Of a stretch of 64,000 bases of DNA, positions 41,601 through 51,494 are shown one piece after another (the first letter of the stretch is position 1; each line of letters opens with the position of its first letter). Below the pieces are notes generated by a model. That model was not told the origin of the DNA. It did no database searches and was given only the letters and a program-made list of their open reading frames with translations. A program made the translations under genes and the position numbers. This stretch comes from Simmondsia chinensis (taxonomy: Eukaryota > Streptophyta > Magnoliopsida > Caryophyllales > Simmondsiaceae). The stretch is from positions 4,791,501-4,855,500 of the forward strand of contig JAGTTD010000010.1 in assembly GCA_018398585.1 (NCBI GenBank), read 5' to 3'.

Positions 41601-44600
41601 CCTTTCCCAAAAAGTTAAGCTGATAGGTGAAAGCCTAGGAATAGTTTTATACTCTAACACCATTGCTTAGCTTGAGTTTCTAAAGAGCCAAGCTCTACCC
41701 TCAATATTTCATGACTTAGCTAGCTTAAAGCCAAGTCTGCTAAGCCAAATGTTGGCAAGTCGTGCTTCAAACCTCTAGAACTTGGGCTCAATTCAGCTCA
41801 TTTACACTTCTAGATCTAGACATAGCTCGGGAGTCATTAGACACAACTCCAATGCAAAACTGTATTACTAAACTGACTTTTCGAGTCGTGGTGTTAATTT
41901 TAAACGCAGGCACGATACTATGAGAAAGCGGACAGTGATGTATGCGCAGCGTTTCTATGGAACAACAACACACATGAGCCAGCAGCAGTGAAGTTCAGGG
42001 GCAAAGATCATTACCTCCCTCCCAAATCCATTAGCATTCTCCCCGACTGCAAAACTGTTGTTTACAACACTGACAATGTAAGTTCAATACTCTCTCTAAA
42101 CTCCGTCAACCCTCAACTTATTTAAGATCTTGTTTGATGCATGGAACTGGAGTACGAATTCACACTTAAACTAAAATCTAGTCGAGAGTTCTAATTCTAT
42201 CATTTGGTTTGCATGTTGGGAACTATCATAATTCCTCCTTTTAATTCATTTGATTAATCAAACAGTGAAATTTAAATTTTATTCTTTGGGATTGCAGTTC
42301 CAAAGTTATATTCAAACTCGCTTCGTTTGATAAGTTATAAAATCATTTCTCGGATTCACCCCAGTAAGTTTTGGGATTACCGATTTCTTAACATAGTATC
42401 ATAATTCTTTTTAAATCTCCTTTTATTTAAAGGATTTCACATTGATAACATAAAGTGCGTCTGTTGTAACCATATATAACCCTCAGATTAACATGTAAAA
42501 TAGTACAATGATTAAATCAATATATTTGACAAAGAATACAACAATATGACGTAAATAGAACGTTTTTTTTTTTCTGTTGATTTCACTGTAATGCAAAGTG
42601 TGAAGAGGGATTGCATATGGTTGACAGATAGTAGCACAACACAGCACGAGGATAATGAAGACATCAGAAGTAGCACACAAGAATCTGAAATGGGAGATGA
42701 CAAGAGAGCCCATACCAACAACTGGGGATATCATGTCAAGGAGCCCAACTGATCAATACTTCTTGTCCAAGGATACCTCTGACTATGTTTGGTACACTAC
42801 CAGGTATCTATATCCCACTCTTTTCACCTGTTTTATTTAGGTTCATTGATATAATATCAGAGTCTTGTTGACTAAGAGGTTATGAGTTTAAATTTCAACA
42901 ACCTTAGTTTCAAGACTAACATAGTTTAAGCATAATTAATATGTACAGTAATTCTTTACTAGTGAGCCTAAGCACACTAATGACACTAATAAAGAGAAAA
43001 AACACAAAATATAAAATACAATAATTCTAAATTCAACTGAGCTGAGCCCAATCCTAGCTCATCAGTGTTTGGCTCATCTTAGGCTCAGCTTGATCTGAGT
43101 TTAGCTCGTTGAGATCTAAAACTTGGAGCTCGAGTTTGACTTTGCTTGATTGATTTAGGTCAGGTTCAGCTCATTCAGACTCGAGCTTGTGTATTGTCAC
43201 GCTTCGAAGTCCAACGAACATTGACATGCAGGAACAAGAGAGTATAAGAACACTCTGATGTCTTTACATAAGATCAACTTGTGTATTGGCTCTTAACATC
43301 CTAATGAAGTTTTGTAACATCATTTATGATACATTAATTGGATACATATAATATTTTGCAGTTGAGTAATCGATTAACATGGTCATTTTTGTCAGTGTGG
43401 AATTGGATTCCTTGGACTTGCCTTTCAAGAAATCCCTAATCCCCGTGCTCCAGATCGTGAGCCTTGGCCACTCATTGCTTGTCTTCGTAAACGGCGAGTT
43501 TGTGGGTATGTAACTTACTATATATGTTGATCTTTTTTGTATCAAAACTTTGATATGGGATTTTCATTAGATTCACATGTCGAATTCTTAACATGTTGGT
43601 TGGTACTAAAAAACTAAATCAGGAACCGAGCACGGAATCAAAAGAGCATACACATTTCCGTACAGCACACCTATAAGGTTGAAGGAAGGAACCAACCGCA
43701 TCGCTATATTGGGCACCACCATTGGAATGCCGGTATGTAAACGCATACGATCTCCCTTGAAGTGATTAATAATTAATATTTGACATACTTGCTCTATATT
43801 TGTTTATATTTATAGTTTTTGACTTTTAAAAACAAAATATTAGATTTTAAAAACAAATTTTCTTGGTTCTGGTTTTATATTTTGAGTTTGTACTCGTTTA
43901 TTTTCAATGTGGTGTCAAAAATGATATCAAGAACCCTGATATTTAGATATATACAATATAGTATCTCAAGATTTTTATCAGTCAAATAATCTCTATTAGG
44001 ACTCGTTAATTGTTGGGTTTCGGCTTAAAATAAACCTATGCGTTAATTGTTGGAATCATATTCACACACTTCCACAAAAATCATCGGATTCCTGCTAAGA
44101 CTCGTTACATATCAAAATCACGTGCCACATCGGCATTAGTCGACTAAATTCCATGGGCAGCCAAGCAAAGGGTAGCGCACAGTACATCACTGCACATATT
44201 AAAATGACAGAATATCTAAGTAATAAATTCTCAAACGTGCTTTTGTTGTTATTGTTGATGGAAATGAAGGATAGCGGAGCATACATGGAGCACAGATATG
44301 CAGGGCTAAGGACGCTAGTGATACAAGGGTTAGGAACTGGAAACCTGGACCTAACACTGAATGGATGGCAACAAAAGGTGGCTTTGCAAGGTGAGAGACG
44401 CAACTACTCCACTGAAGAAGGTTCTTTACGCACCAAATGGACTCCTGTTCAGGATCCTCCCCAGCCTCTTACTTGGTACAAGGTACTTCATTTTCTATAC
44501 TTTTGCTATTTATATTATATAGTTTATACTCCGAGTATAGGGTAGGTCGGGATGGCTAATGGGTCGACCTGTGATCCAACTCGCCTGACCTGTTTGTGCA

Positions 44601-47211
44601 TATAGTGTTAGAGTATTAAAAAAAATAAAATAAAATGGACGTTTACCCATTAGTTTAAGCTTTTGGGAAAGTTGATGCCTTGACATGGTATCAAAGCCTT
44701 TTTGACCAAGAGGTCACGAGTTCGAATCTCAATAGCCTCTACTTTCAATATTAACATAATTTAAACAAAGGGTATGAGGTGGCCTTTACAATATCTATGC
44801 TTTAAGCCTACTAGGCATTTGCGGGAGGGGGCGTGTTAGAGTATAAAACTAATCTTGAACGTTCACCTTCCGACTTAAACTTTTGAGAAAGTTGATTTGT
44901 TGAAAGACAGGTTGGGTCTAGGGACAAAATTTCAAGATTTTGATTCATGGGTCTACCTAGGACAGATCAAATACGAGTCTTAAACCTGGGTTGATCCCTT
45001 TTGTCATTTTGAACATATTTTTTTACCTTAGTAATTGTTAAATATACAATTACGAAAGAGGGTACCAACACACTGTCACCGGATCCCATTAGAACTCCAA
45101 AGTTAAGCGTGCTTGGGCGAGAGCAGTACCAGGATGGGTGACTTCCTGGGAAGTCCTCACCCTCAGGTTAGGGACACTCGAAAACAGCCTCTCTACAGGG
45201 GTAATACCCTGAAGGGGGAAGGCTGCGTACACCGCCCCCCCCCCCCCCCCCCCTCTCTCCAGACCTTGCTTAGGCGGGAGCCCTTGGGACACTGGATATG
45301 TTGCAAATGAACAATACTTTGATTTTTTTTAAATAATGAATACATTTTGGATCAGGTCATGGGTTTGAGTTGGCCTAGGAAAATAATTTGATCAGGTCAC
45401 AGTAAACAAATCGCCCCTAATAGAAGGTCAAATTGAGTCGACTCAAAAAGTTACTCAGGTCAAAATGGGTCAGGGTTAACCCGATCCATTGATCACCTTT
45501 ATGTGTAGGTCAAATAATAGAAGCATGGTTTGGCTAACTCAAACATGAGTACTCAACGAGCTTAGAGTCAAGTGCAATTCGTTTAGGCCTACTTATCTAG
45601 GGCCAAGTTCATCTCATTAAGGTTCAAACTTGAGTTAGTTAGGTCTTAGACTTATCATTTAAGTTCAAACTTCTGCCGTTTACACTTAACATATTGTTTA
45701 CTGCAAGCTTACGAGAGTCAAAATCATTTGAATTAAGAAGGACCGAGATTAAAAATTTGCATGAAATGGACAGACATACTTCAGTGCACCGGAAGGGGAT
45801 GACCCGGTGGCCATAAAAATGGAGAACATGACAAAAGGAATGGTGTGGGTGAATGGCCAGAGCATCGGACGACACTGGTCTTCCTATCTTACTCCTTTGC
45901 ACAAGCCTTCTCAATCCGAGTAAAGTCACATCACTCATTTCAGTCTCTTCAAATTCTTGCTCATTTGTTATGTTCGGTCTCACGAAAAAATATTTCTTTA
46001 TGAGAAATTCTTCTTTGCAAAATATTTCTAGTTAAAAAAAGTTTTGCTTCAAAGTTTTTGCCTTTATAGCTAAAGAAAATGGTTTCTTTCTGTAAATTTG
46101 TAGAATTTATATGACAGATCAATAGCTTTCTCCTTCATATCTTATATTTTGATGTTTTTTGTGCGTTTCTTATTATTTTGGACAGATTTTACTAACTTTA
46201 TCTGTCTTTTTATTTGACCGTACTCTCCTTGGAAACAAAATTATAGGTACCACATTCCGAGGTCATTCCTTAAACCAAAAGACAATTTCTTGGTGATATT
46301 TGATGAGGCCGGAGGCAACATTGACACAGTGGAGATCCTAACTGTTAATAGAGACACCATATGCTCTATCATCCCCGAGTACCGTGCACCAGCTGAAGGG
46401 TTGCCTTGGAAGAGAGGCAGCCAAGTGCTTGCACCTGTACTCGAAGACCCTCACCCTGAGGCCACTCTCGAGTGCCCTCCCGGCAAGGTCGTTGACAACA
46501 TCGAGTTTGCTAGCTTTGGCAACTCCTATGGCATTTGCGGTCTCTTCCTCCTTGGCAACTGCACCTCTCCCGACAGTGTGAAAGTTGTTGAACAGGTGAA
46601 GAAACGTTTATATTACTACATATCATATATTGAAAAAATTTTAATGAAGTTGCATCAGTTGAACTATTCGATACTTGGATCAACTCAGCTTGTTAGTCTA
46701 ATTGAGTCAAGCTAAGTTTGCTATTGAGCCAAGCTCGCTATTATGTTCAGCTTGCTATCAAATCAGGCTGGCTACCTATCCAAGTTATTCGAGCCACTAT
46801 CAATCCATTAATGACCAAATACCGAGCCATTATTCAGTTCTTAACAAGCTCTTAGCAGACCCTTATCAAATTGTTCTCAATCATTAATGACTCAAGCACC
46901 CACCTATCCAAGCTCGACCTTTTAAACTTATCGACCCTTCAACCAAACACAAACTATAAGGTTCGGTTCATTTTACACCCCTTTTAATACCTCCTTTAGC
47001 GAGATGATCTGCAACAAAGTTTTCGGTATCTAATTTGAAATTAATGAGAGTTTTATGAAATGAACAGCAATGCATGGGAAAGGAGAAGTGCACAATCCCA
47101 GTGGAGAGAGAGTACTTTGACAAGGGAGGAAACCTCTGCCCTACTGAGAAGGCATCCTTGTCCGTACAAGTCCACTGCGGCCGCCCCCGAACCAAAGAAC
47201 GAGAGCAGTAG
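35615..47211 (+). CDS. BGAL: Beta-galactosidase, GH35, with C-terminal SUEL-type lectin domain; 18 exons, complete
   Basis: Secreted enzyme releasing terminal beta-galactose from wall polymers. Exons: 35615-35806, 36121-36216, 36320-36432, 37245-37311, 37997-38089, 38500-38643, 39397-39491, 40188-40293, 40598-40682, 41007-41125, 41910-42077, 42628-42803, 43396-43505, 43623-43732, 44270-44482, 45774-45919, 46247-46595, 47068-47211. All phases agree: 2526 nt, 841 aa, TAG. It has an N-terminal signal peptide ([15 protein letters not shown]), SGSIHYPR, acid/base Glu in IENEY (38509-38511), nucleophile Glu in WTENW (39475-39477), [10 protein letters not shown], and a Cys-rich lectin-like end. The sequence is closest in memory to the BGAL11/13/14 group, not certain. 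Donor of intron 10 (GTCCGT) is weak; exon 15 acceptor is the least sure. Confidence 0.93.
36822..37100 (-). mobile_element. Miniature LTR retroelement (TRIM), intron 3 of BGAL
   Basis: Minus strand: LTR 37100-37029 starts TGTTACAGTATAAAACCATT and ends TTTGACA. The PBS TAGTATCAGAGCC (37028-37016) is one mismatch from the tRNA-iMet PBS. A short interior follows, then a GAGGGGACA purine tract and a second LTR (36879-36822) starting TGTTAAGAGTATAAAACC. The total is 279 bp with no coding capacity. No convincing 5-bp TSD was found. Confidence 0.75.
37694..37709. repeat. TSD of SINE tail insertion, left
   Basis: TACTATTGAGTAACTT, identical to 37961-37976. Confidence 0.9.
37710..37960 (+). mobile_element. 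SINE/RTE tail insertion with internal duplication, intron 4 of BGAL
   Basis: The tail motif (CCTCCTTTCAGGGTTGTACCCTGTAGGGGTAAG) occurs twice, at about 37738 and 37860. A diverged copy of the flanking target sequence (TACTCTTTGAGTAACTT, 37811-37827) lies between them. The end is GGGTTGTTGTTG. The outer flanks are identical over 16 bp. The right TSD ends 20 bp before the exon 5 boundary at 37997, yet the acceptor is kept. Confidence 0.85.
38115..38394. mobile_element. PIF/Harbinger MITE, intron 5 of BGAL
   Basis: The element runs from GGGCTCGTTTGG to CCAAACGAACCCC, flanked by TTA on both sides (38112-38114 and 38395-38397). The interior is AAAGTAC/AAAAGC-rich and near-palindromic. Confidence 0.9.
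38698..38922 (+). mobile_element. 5S rRNA-derived SINE, copy 3, intron 6 of BGAL
   Basis: The head is almost a standard plant 5S rRNA from CACCGGATCCCATTAGAACT through GAGAGTAGTACTAGAATGGG to CTCCTGGGAAGTCCTC, so A-box, intermediate and C-box promoter elements are kept. The tail (ACCCTGAAGGGGGAAGGCTG, CCCAGACCCTGCATAGGTGG, GAGGCACTGGGTATGTT) equals the RTE 3' end. No TSD was found. Confidence 0.88.
40725..40965 (+). mobile_element. Degenerate TRIM copy, intron 9 of BGAL
   Basis: PBS-like TAGTATTAGTACC follows AACA, then CGACCAAGAGGTCACC. An interior of family type follows, then a second LTR from TATTAGAGTACAAAAC to GCTTGAACTTG. The first LTR is mostly lost. Confidence 0.6.
41305..41812. mobile_element. 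Non-autonomous hAT-like element 4, GAGC-rich, intron 10 of BGAL
   Basis: The left end TAAACCGAGGTGTAAATAAG and the right end, reading TAGAAGTGTAAATGAGC on the other strand, share GRGTGTAAATRAGC. The flanks GATCTAAA and GATCTAGA match 7 of 8. The interior repeats AGCCAAGCTTAAGC-type oligomers. A solo TRIM LTR (41586-41659) is nested inside. Confidence 0.7.
41586..41659 (-). mobile_element. Solo TRIM LTR
   Basis: On the minus strand it runs from TGTTAGAGTATAAAACTATT to CCTTGATACA, 74 bp, a full LTR of the family at 44606-44905 without PBS or interior. It fits recombination between two LTRs. Confidence 0.75.
42836..43200 (+). repeat. Decayed TRIM and GAGCTC repeat pieces, intron 12 of BGAL
   Basis: 42850-42960 has the TRIM internal start (ATAATATCAGAGTCTTGTTGACTAAGAGGT). 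43035-43195 is made of GGCTCAGCTTGA-type oligomers like those in the hAT-like elements. Ends are not resolved. Confidence 0.5.
44606..44905 (+). mobile_element. Miniature LTR retroelement (TRIM), most complete copy
   Basis: 5' LTR 44606-44685 (starts TGTTAGAGTATTAAAA, ends GATGCCTTGACA); PBS TGGTATCAAAGCC (44686-44698, one mismatch to the tRNA-iMet PBS); interior about 135 bp without frames; polypurine tract GCGGGAGGGGGCG just before the 3' LTR at 44834-44905 (starts TGTTAGAGTATAAAAC). The total is 300 bp. LTRs of 72-80 bp are very short even for TRIMs. Confidence 0.85.
45060..45303 (+). mobile_element. 5S rRNA-derived SINE, copy 4, intron 15 of BGAL
   Basis: It has the same head and tail as copy 3: CACCGGATCCCATTAGAACT, GCGTGCTTGGGCGAGAGCAG, GACTTCCTGGGAAGTCCTC, then TAATACCCTGAAGGGGGAAG. 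A 20-C run sits where copy 3 has six Cs. The end is ACTGGATATGTTG. No TSD found. Confidence 0.88.
46680..46985. repeat. GAGC-type repeat, intron 17 of BGAL
   Basis: Dispersed TCAAGCTAAG, GAGCCAAGCTCGC and CAAGCTCGACC oligomers; the right end reads AAGGGGTGTAAAATGAACCG on the other strand, similar to the TAGGGGTG ends of the hAT-like elements. TSD not found. Confidence 0.45.
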
Positions 47212-47780
47212 ACTCTCATAATGTCGGATTTTATCAGGGTGTCTCGTGTTATTATCACTGCTAACTCTGTTAATGTTGACGCAACTATGTTGTAAAAGTA
47301 CAAGCTTTTGCTTTGACATTAACAAAATTAAACGTGACAGTAATAATATTGTTTGATTACAAAGAGTTAAATTTTTTTTGGGGGGGTCTTTTATGTCAAA
47401 ATGGTATTTTGTTTGTATTAACACCACATTAATAATAAATATGGTGCTTTTTTCTTTTAAAGTTCTAATAATTGTTTGTAAACATTTTGTGCTAGTAATG
47501 TGAGGTATTATTTGTGCTCTTTTTTTCCCCCTCGATGTTTCTTTTTGACTAAGTAGTGGCAAAGTCGTAAATGCAACATAGGCATCTCGTATAAACGAGT
47601 CATAAATTAACCCATAATTTTGTTTTCCCCTCAATGTAAAGTCATTTATTGTTTTCGAAGTACCTTCTATCAAGTCTTTCTATTTTGTGTTAGCTGATCA
47701 GATACTTTTTTTTTTCTTGATATATATTATAGAATATTATCCCATAATTATGCCTTTTAATGAGTTAAAAAAAAAAAGCC
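47212..47780. other. Beta-galactosidase 3' flank
   Basis: Presumed 3' UTR followed by AT-rich sequence; AATAAT motifs near 47340-47430 but no single convincing poly(A) signal. Confidence 0.4.
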
Positions 47781-47799
47781 CTTTAAGATTTGGCGATGA

Positions 47800-48590
47800 C
47801 TTCTAGATTTAGAAGTTGGGTGTTGCGGTTGTTGATAGCCGCAGAAAGGGTTGAGCGGGCAGCTACAGGTTGGGGGCTTGGGAGTTGGGATGGCATTAGG
47901 GCGATTAAAACCCGTTATTCCATAGGTAACGGTATCAATTGGGGCACGTATGAGTACGAGGCAGATAGCGAGTACGGGTTGATACATGTGGGGAAATACC
48001 TACCAAAAGCATGAGGTGAATATGGGTGTAATATGATACCAGTCCCGTACCCTCCATATTCGCCTCCTATCTACCTTGTGTCACCTACCCCAATTTGTGT
48101 ATAACAACAGTCCCGGTGTCACAAGCGCTCCCACATACGCAGGATTTGGGGGGCTGGATGTACGCAGCCTTCCTCCTTTAGAGAGCTACCCTGAAGGAAG
48201 GCTGCTTCCGAGGACTTCCAACCTGAGAAGCGTGTCACCTACCCCAATTTGTATATATATATATATTAGTCATCTACCAAATAATGTGGAAAATGTGATG
48301 GGGCTACAAAAAATAATTTCTTATAATTACACATGGACGAATATGGATAACCGTTAACGTTGGGTATACAAATTGGGACAAGTATCTGGTGTTTACAGGC
48401 GGGTAATAGCTATTTGTTGTGGTTTTAGGTTTCTACCCTCCAATGCTGGTATGAGTATCCACTTCATATCTGTAATGGGTATTGGGCAATTGGTGGATAT
48501 GAATTTGGGAGACAGGTACAGGTATAGGGGAGGCAGACCCATACCCACCCATCCCATTGCGATCCCTATTGGGAGAGATCAGCAACAGCT
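47800..48590. repeat. Possible hAT-like element hosting an RTE fragment
   Basis: GGGTACGG/CCCGTACCC-type oligomers run from about 47880 to 48070 and again to CCCACCCATCCCATTGCGATCC near 48545. Similar sequence occurs at 51510-52005. Exact ends were not resolved. Confidence 0.3.
48104..48231 (-). mobile_element. RTE LINE 3' fragment with 26-bp TSD
   Basis: 128 bp of RTE 3' end on the minus strand. Flanks 48078-48103 and 48232-48257 match in 25 of 26 bases (core GTGTCACCTACCCCAATTTG). It is a severely 5'-truncated but genuine insertion. Confidence 0.85.
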
Positions 48591-48929
48591 CAAGAGAGAC
48601 CGTCAATTGATGAGGGGTGGAGGAGACCTTTGATTAGCTTATTGCTCCGTTTGTTATTTGTTTGTATGGTTGCATTGAGTTTATGGAAACGAACTTACTC
48701 AAGGATTTACCTCAATTTGGGGGGTAAATTAAATTTGAACCGCACTTTATTGACCTCAACCAATTTACTTGTTCTGTATTGATGTTTTTGATGAATCTAA
48801 CTTCAGTTTGTAATTTCCTACGGCGGATTCAACCAATACTTCAGTTAAGGAGATATTTAAATTTTGTGTTTTATACATATTAAGTGTGAGAAAATAAAGA
48901 TATTAACCAAATCCAAGCAACAGTTGGGG

Positions 48930-49200
48930 TAGAGCAGTGCAAAGCAGCCTTAGACGCCTTAGCTCAAATGCTTAAGAGTTGAGAACTTAGGTCGAGATAA
49001 GCTCAAGAGCTTGGTAGCCTATTTGAGCTCAATTCAATCGTTGTCTATGTCCGGCAACCTTGACATAAGATAACTCATACGAGATCAAGGTTCACAAGAG
49101 CCAGATGGAGCAAGCCAAATTTGGGTCACCAATCTAAGACTAACATATGAAAGCTCAAGTAATCTAAGATCGAAACTGAGGCGTAGCTGTCAAAGCCTTA
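48930..49200. repeat. GAGCTC-type repeat
   Basis: TAGCTCAAATGCTTAAGAG, GATAAGCTCAAGAGCTTGG and similar oligomers, as in the hAT-like elements. Ends not resolved. Confidence 0.4.
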
Positions 49201-49595
49201 GACCAATGGTGCATGTTTAATCCATTAAAAGAGTGTGAGGACAAAAACTATGTCAGAAGGAATTACCTTCTTAAAAACCACCATAGCTAGCATTTGGTTT
49301 TATTTGCTGGTGCAAATGGAAGCTACAATTACATTGCTCCTAACCAAAAGAAAATAAATAAAGCATAAGTGGGATGTAGAACAAAATTCTAGAGTTCTGT
49401 ATTGGTGCTAGGACCTCTAACTAAGCTATTAACTCCCTTATTTGTACGCTAAAATCTTAATTGTTGCCTCATATTTTCATGCAAGTACCTTAGCACGTCC
49501 CAACCTCGAACGTCCATGATATGTTAGACATCTGCTAACTTCTTCATAATCGTTCTTAAGGCCCACACCTCTTTTTGGCATCTCTTTATTTATAT

Positions 49596-51065
49596 GTTAG
49601 AGCTTTATGCAACTTTTATGTGGTTTTGTGTGTTGCAAGCTTTTTCGCTCTATTTATGCTTTGGCTTGGTATTTATAGGGGGAAAGGAGTGGGTATGAGG
49701 TGTACTTGAGGACAACTACTATTACCCTGTATCCAACACATGCATTTGCCATACAGTACTAGGCACCCCTGACGAGGTATGGGCAAGCGAGCAAGGTTTT
49801 GGACACTTGGAGCCCTTTGTGGGGAGTTGAGCATCTAGAGCTCGAACTTAGAGGACTCAATCCTCAAGTTGAGGTGGGCGAGTAAGGATGAAGACGTGTT
49901 GGGCGAGTCGGCTTTAGGACATGGTAGATTGGTAAGTCATATTTAGCACTTGTTACTTGAACACCTTACTCACTCGTGTTTGGAAATGGCGAGCAAGTAA
50001 GTTAAGGCATAGTGAGCGAGCACATTACGTATGGTGGTGGTTGTGGTTATTCCCCAACTCGAGTTGGGGTGGCGAGGAGAGAGGAGGAGGGTGGATGGAT
50101 AAGGATATGGGAGAGCTTTAGAAGACATATGTATGTAGTTGCATGTTGTATGTTTGTCCCTTTGTTTACATTGGCTTGGAGAAATGGAGTGGGGATGAGG
50201 TGTCGTTGAGGACACTTAGCATTATCCTTGACCCAATATGTGTATTTGGTACTCGGTATTTGGTACGCATTACAAGGGGTGACGAGTAAGGATTCAAGCA
50301 GTAGGCTTGTTTCCGAGGAGTTGAGCATAAGAAGCTCCAAGGGTGGACTCAGTACTTGAGTTGAGGTGAGGGAGTAAGGCTGGAAACCTAATGAGCAAGT
50401 GAGCTAATGAACCTAGCAGATTGGAAACTCATACTTGATAGATACTACTCAAGCGCCTTACTCATTCGTGTTAGGACATGGTAGGCAAGTTGGATCACAA
50501 TGAGTGAGTATATCATTTACTTATGTTAGATAATCCTCAAGCCGAGTTGGGGCAACAACGAGATAGAATGACAAATAAAACAGGATATGGGAAAGCTTTA
50601 TATGAATTATACACAGAGTGAGGCATCATATGCTCATGTTTTGGCTTGCTGCTTATATGAAAAGAGAGCGAGGATAAGAGTTTCCCGAGAAAACTTAGCA
50701 TTATCTTTTACTCAACACGTTTATTTAATACAGGGACGTGGGACTAGATGTGGCGATTACGATTACTGACACTCGGAGCCCTTACTAGGGAGTTGAGCAT
50801 ATGCAACTTGGAGGGCAAACTCAATCGAGGTAGATGAGTAAGGCTAGAGACTCCATGGGCGAGAATAGGCTACAAGACCTAACAAATCAAGAGCTCATAT
50901 TTGGCACTCGCTACTGAGACGCCATATTAGCATGTGACAGGAGATGGAAGGCAAGTAAGTTAAGGCTTAATAAGCAAGTACTTATAGCAGTTGATTACCA
51001 TTTATTCCCTAACATGAGTAGGTAACGAGGAGATTGAATAAGAGAGAATAGGGATAAGCAACTTG
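49596..51065. repeat. Three tandem units of about 465-512 bp
   Basis: Landmarks recur in order. AGCTTTA is at about 49601, 50113 and 50594. TTGGCTTGG/C follows, then GAGG.TGT-ACTTGAGGACA / GTTGAGGACACTTAGCATTATCC / AAAACTTAGCATTATC. Next come GAGCCC...GGAGTTGAGCAT, GAGTAAGG, and CAAGTAAGTTAAGGC-type sequence at 49994 and 50950. Units 2 and 3 begin after GGATATGGGARAGCTTTA. The units are well diverged. No frame is conserved across units. Confidence 0.75.
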
Positions 51066-51126
51066 GTTAACAGTGCTATTGAGACCTAATCCATTTCTGC
51101 TCGGCCTTATCAGATCTTGCCTAGTA

Positions 51127-51257
51127 AAAACAACCCCCAGTGCCTGAGAGGCTCCTGTCGAGACAAGGTCAAGGGGAGGTTAAATATACGCAACATTACC
51201 CCTGCACGGTGCAACCTTGAAAAGAGGCTGTTTGAAGGGCCTCCAACCCTAAAAAGC
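51127..51257 (-). repeat. RTE LINE 3' fragment
   Basis: Plus strand: CAGTGCCTGAGAGGCTCCTG, CATTACCCCTGCACGGTGCA and GGGCCTCCAACCCTAAAAAG match the inverted RTE 3' end at 62861-63005. No clear TSD. Confidence 0.75.
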
Positions 51258-51494
51258 AAAACAGATCAACTGACTAATATTTATATCAACAGGATCAACT
51301 GCTTACCAACTAGGTTCTTTCTTCGGTAGAGCTTCACACATATTATTTAAGGGGCAAAAAAAAAAAAAAAAAAAGATTTAGTAATGTGGCGAATTGAGAC
51401 AAATAAAATTTTCAGCCATAGAAGAGTTCAATTTCAGACTTAATCAAGCCTACTTTAATCAATTAAACCCCATATACATCCTTTTTTAAAAACA

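Larger units (their letters stand above)
44545..45509. repeat. CCCGA/GGGTC-type repeat split by a TRIM and a 5S-SINE, intron 15 of BGAL
   Basis: 44545-44600 (GGTCGGGATGGCTAATGGGTC) and 45340-45509 (GGGTCAGGGTTAACCCGATCC, ATCACCTTTATG) look like the two ends of one hAT-like element. The TRIM (44606-44905) and the 5S-SINE (45060-45303) lie between. The pairing is inferred. Confidence 0.4.

Noticed and set aside
44686..44760. tRNA gene or tRNA-derived SINE at the TGGTATCAAAGCC / GAGTTCGAATC segment
   Set aside because: It looks tRNA-like, but the 5' part is exactly a tRNA-iMet primer-binding site next to a CA-ended LTR, with a second LTR after a purine tract. TRIM is the better reading.
45060..45303. 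Cassandra TRIM, which carries 5S sequence in its LTRs
   Set aside because: No LTR pair, PBS or purine tract accompanies the 5S sequence, and the downstream part matches RTE LINE 3' ends with a TTG-type tail.
47053..47673. 206-codon minus-strand frame at the end of the beta-galactosidase gene
   Set aside because: It is antisense to the last exon and 3' flank and has no domain similarity.
51110..51310. TSD around the RTE fragment at 51127
   Set aside because: CAGATCTTGCCTAGTA and CAGATCAACTGACTAATA flank it but need several gaps; too weak to claim.
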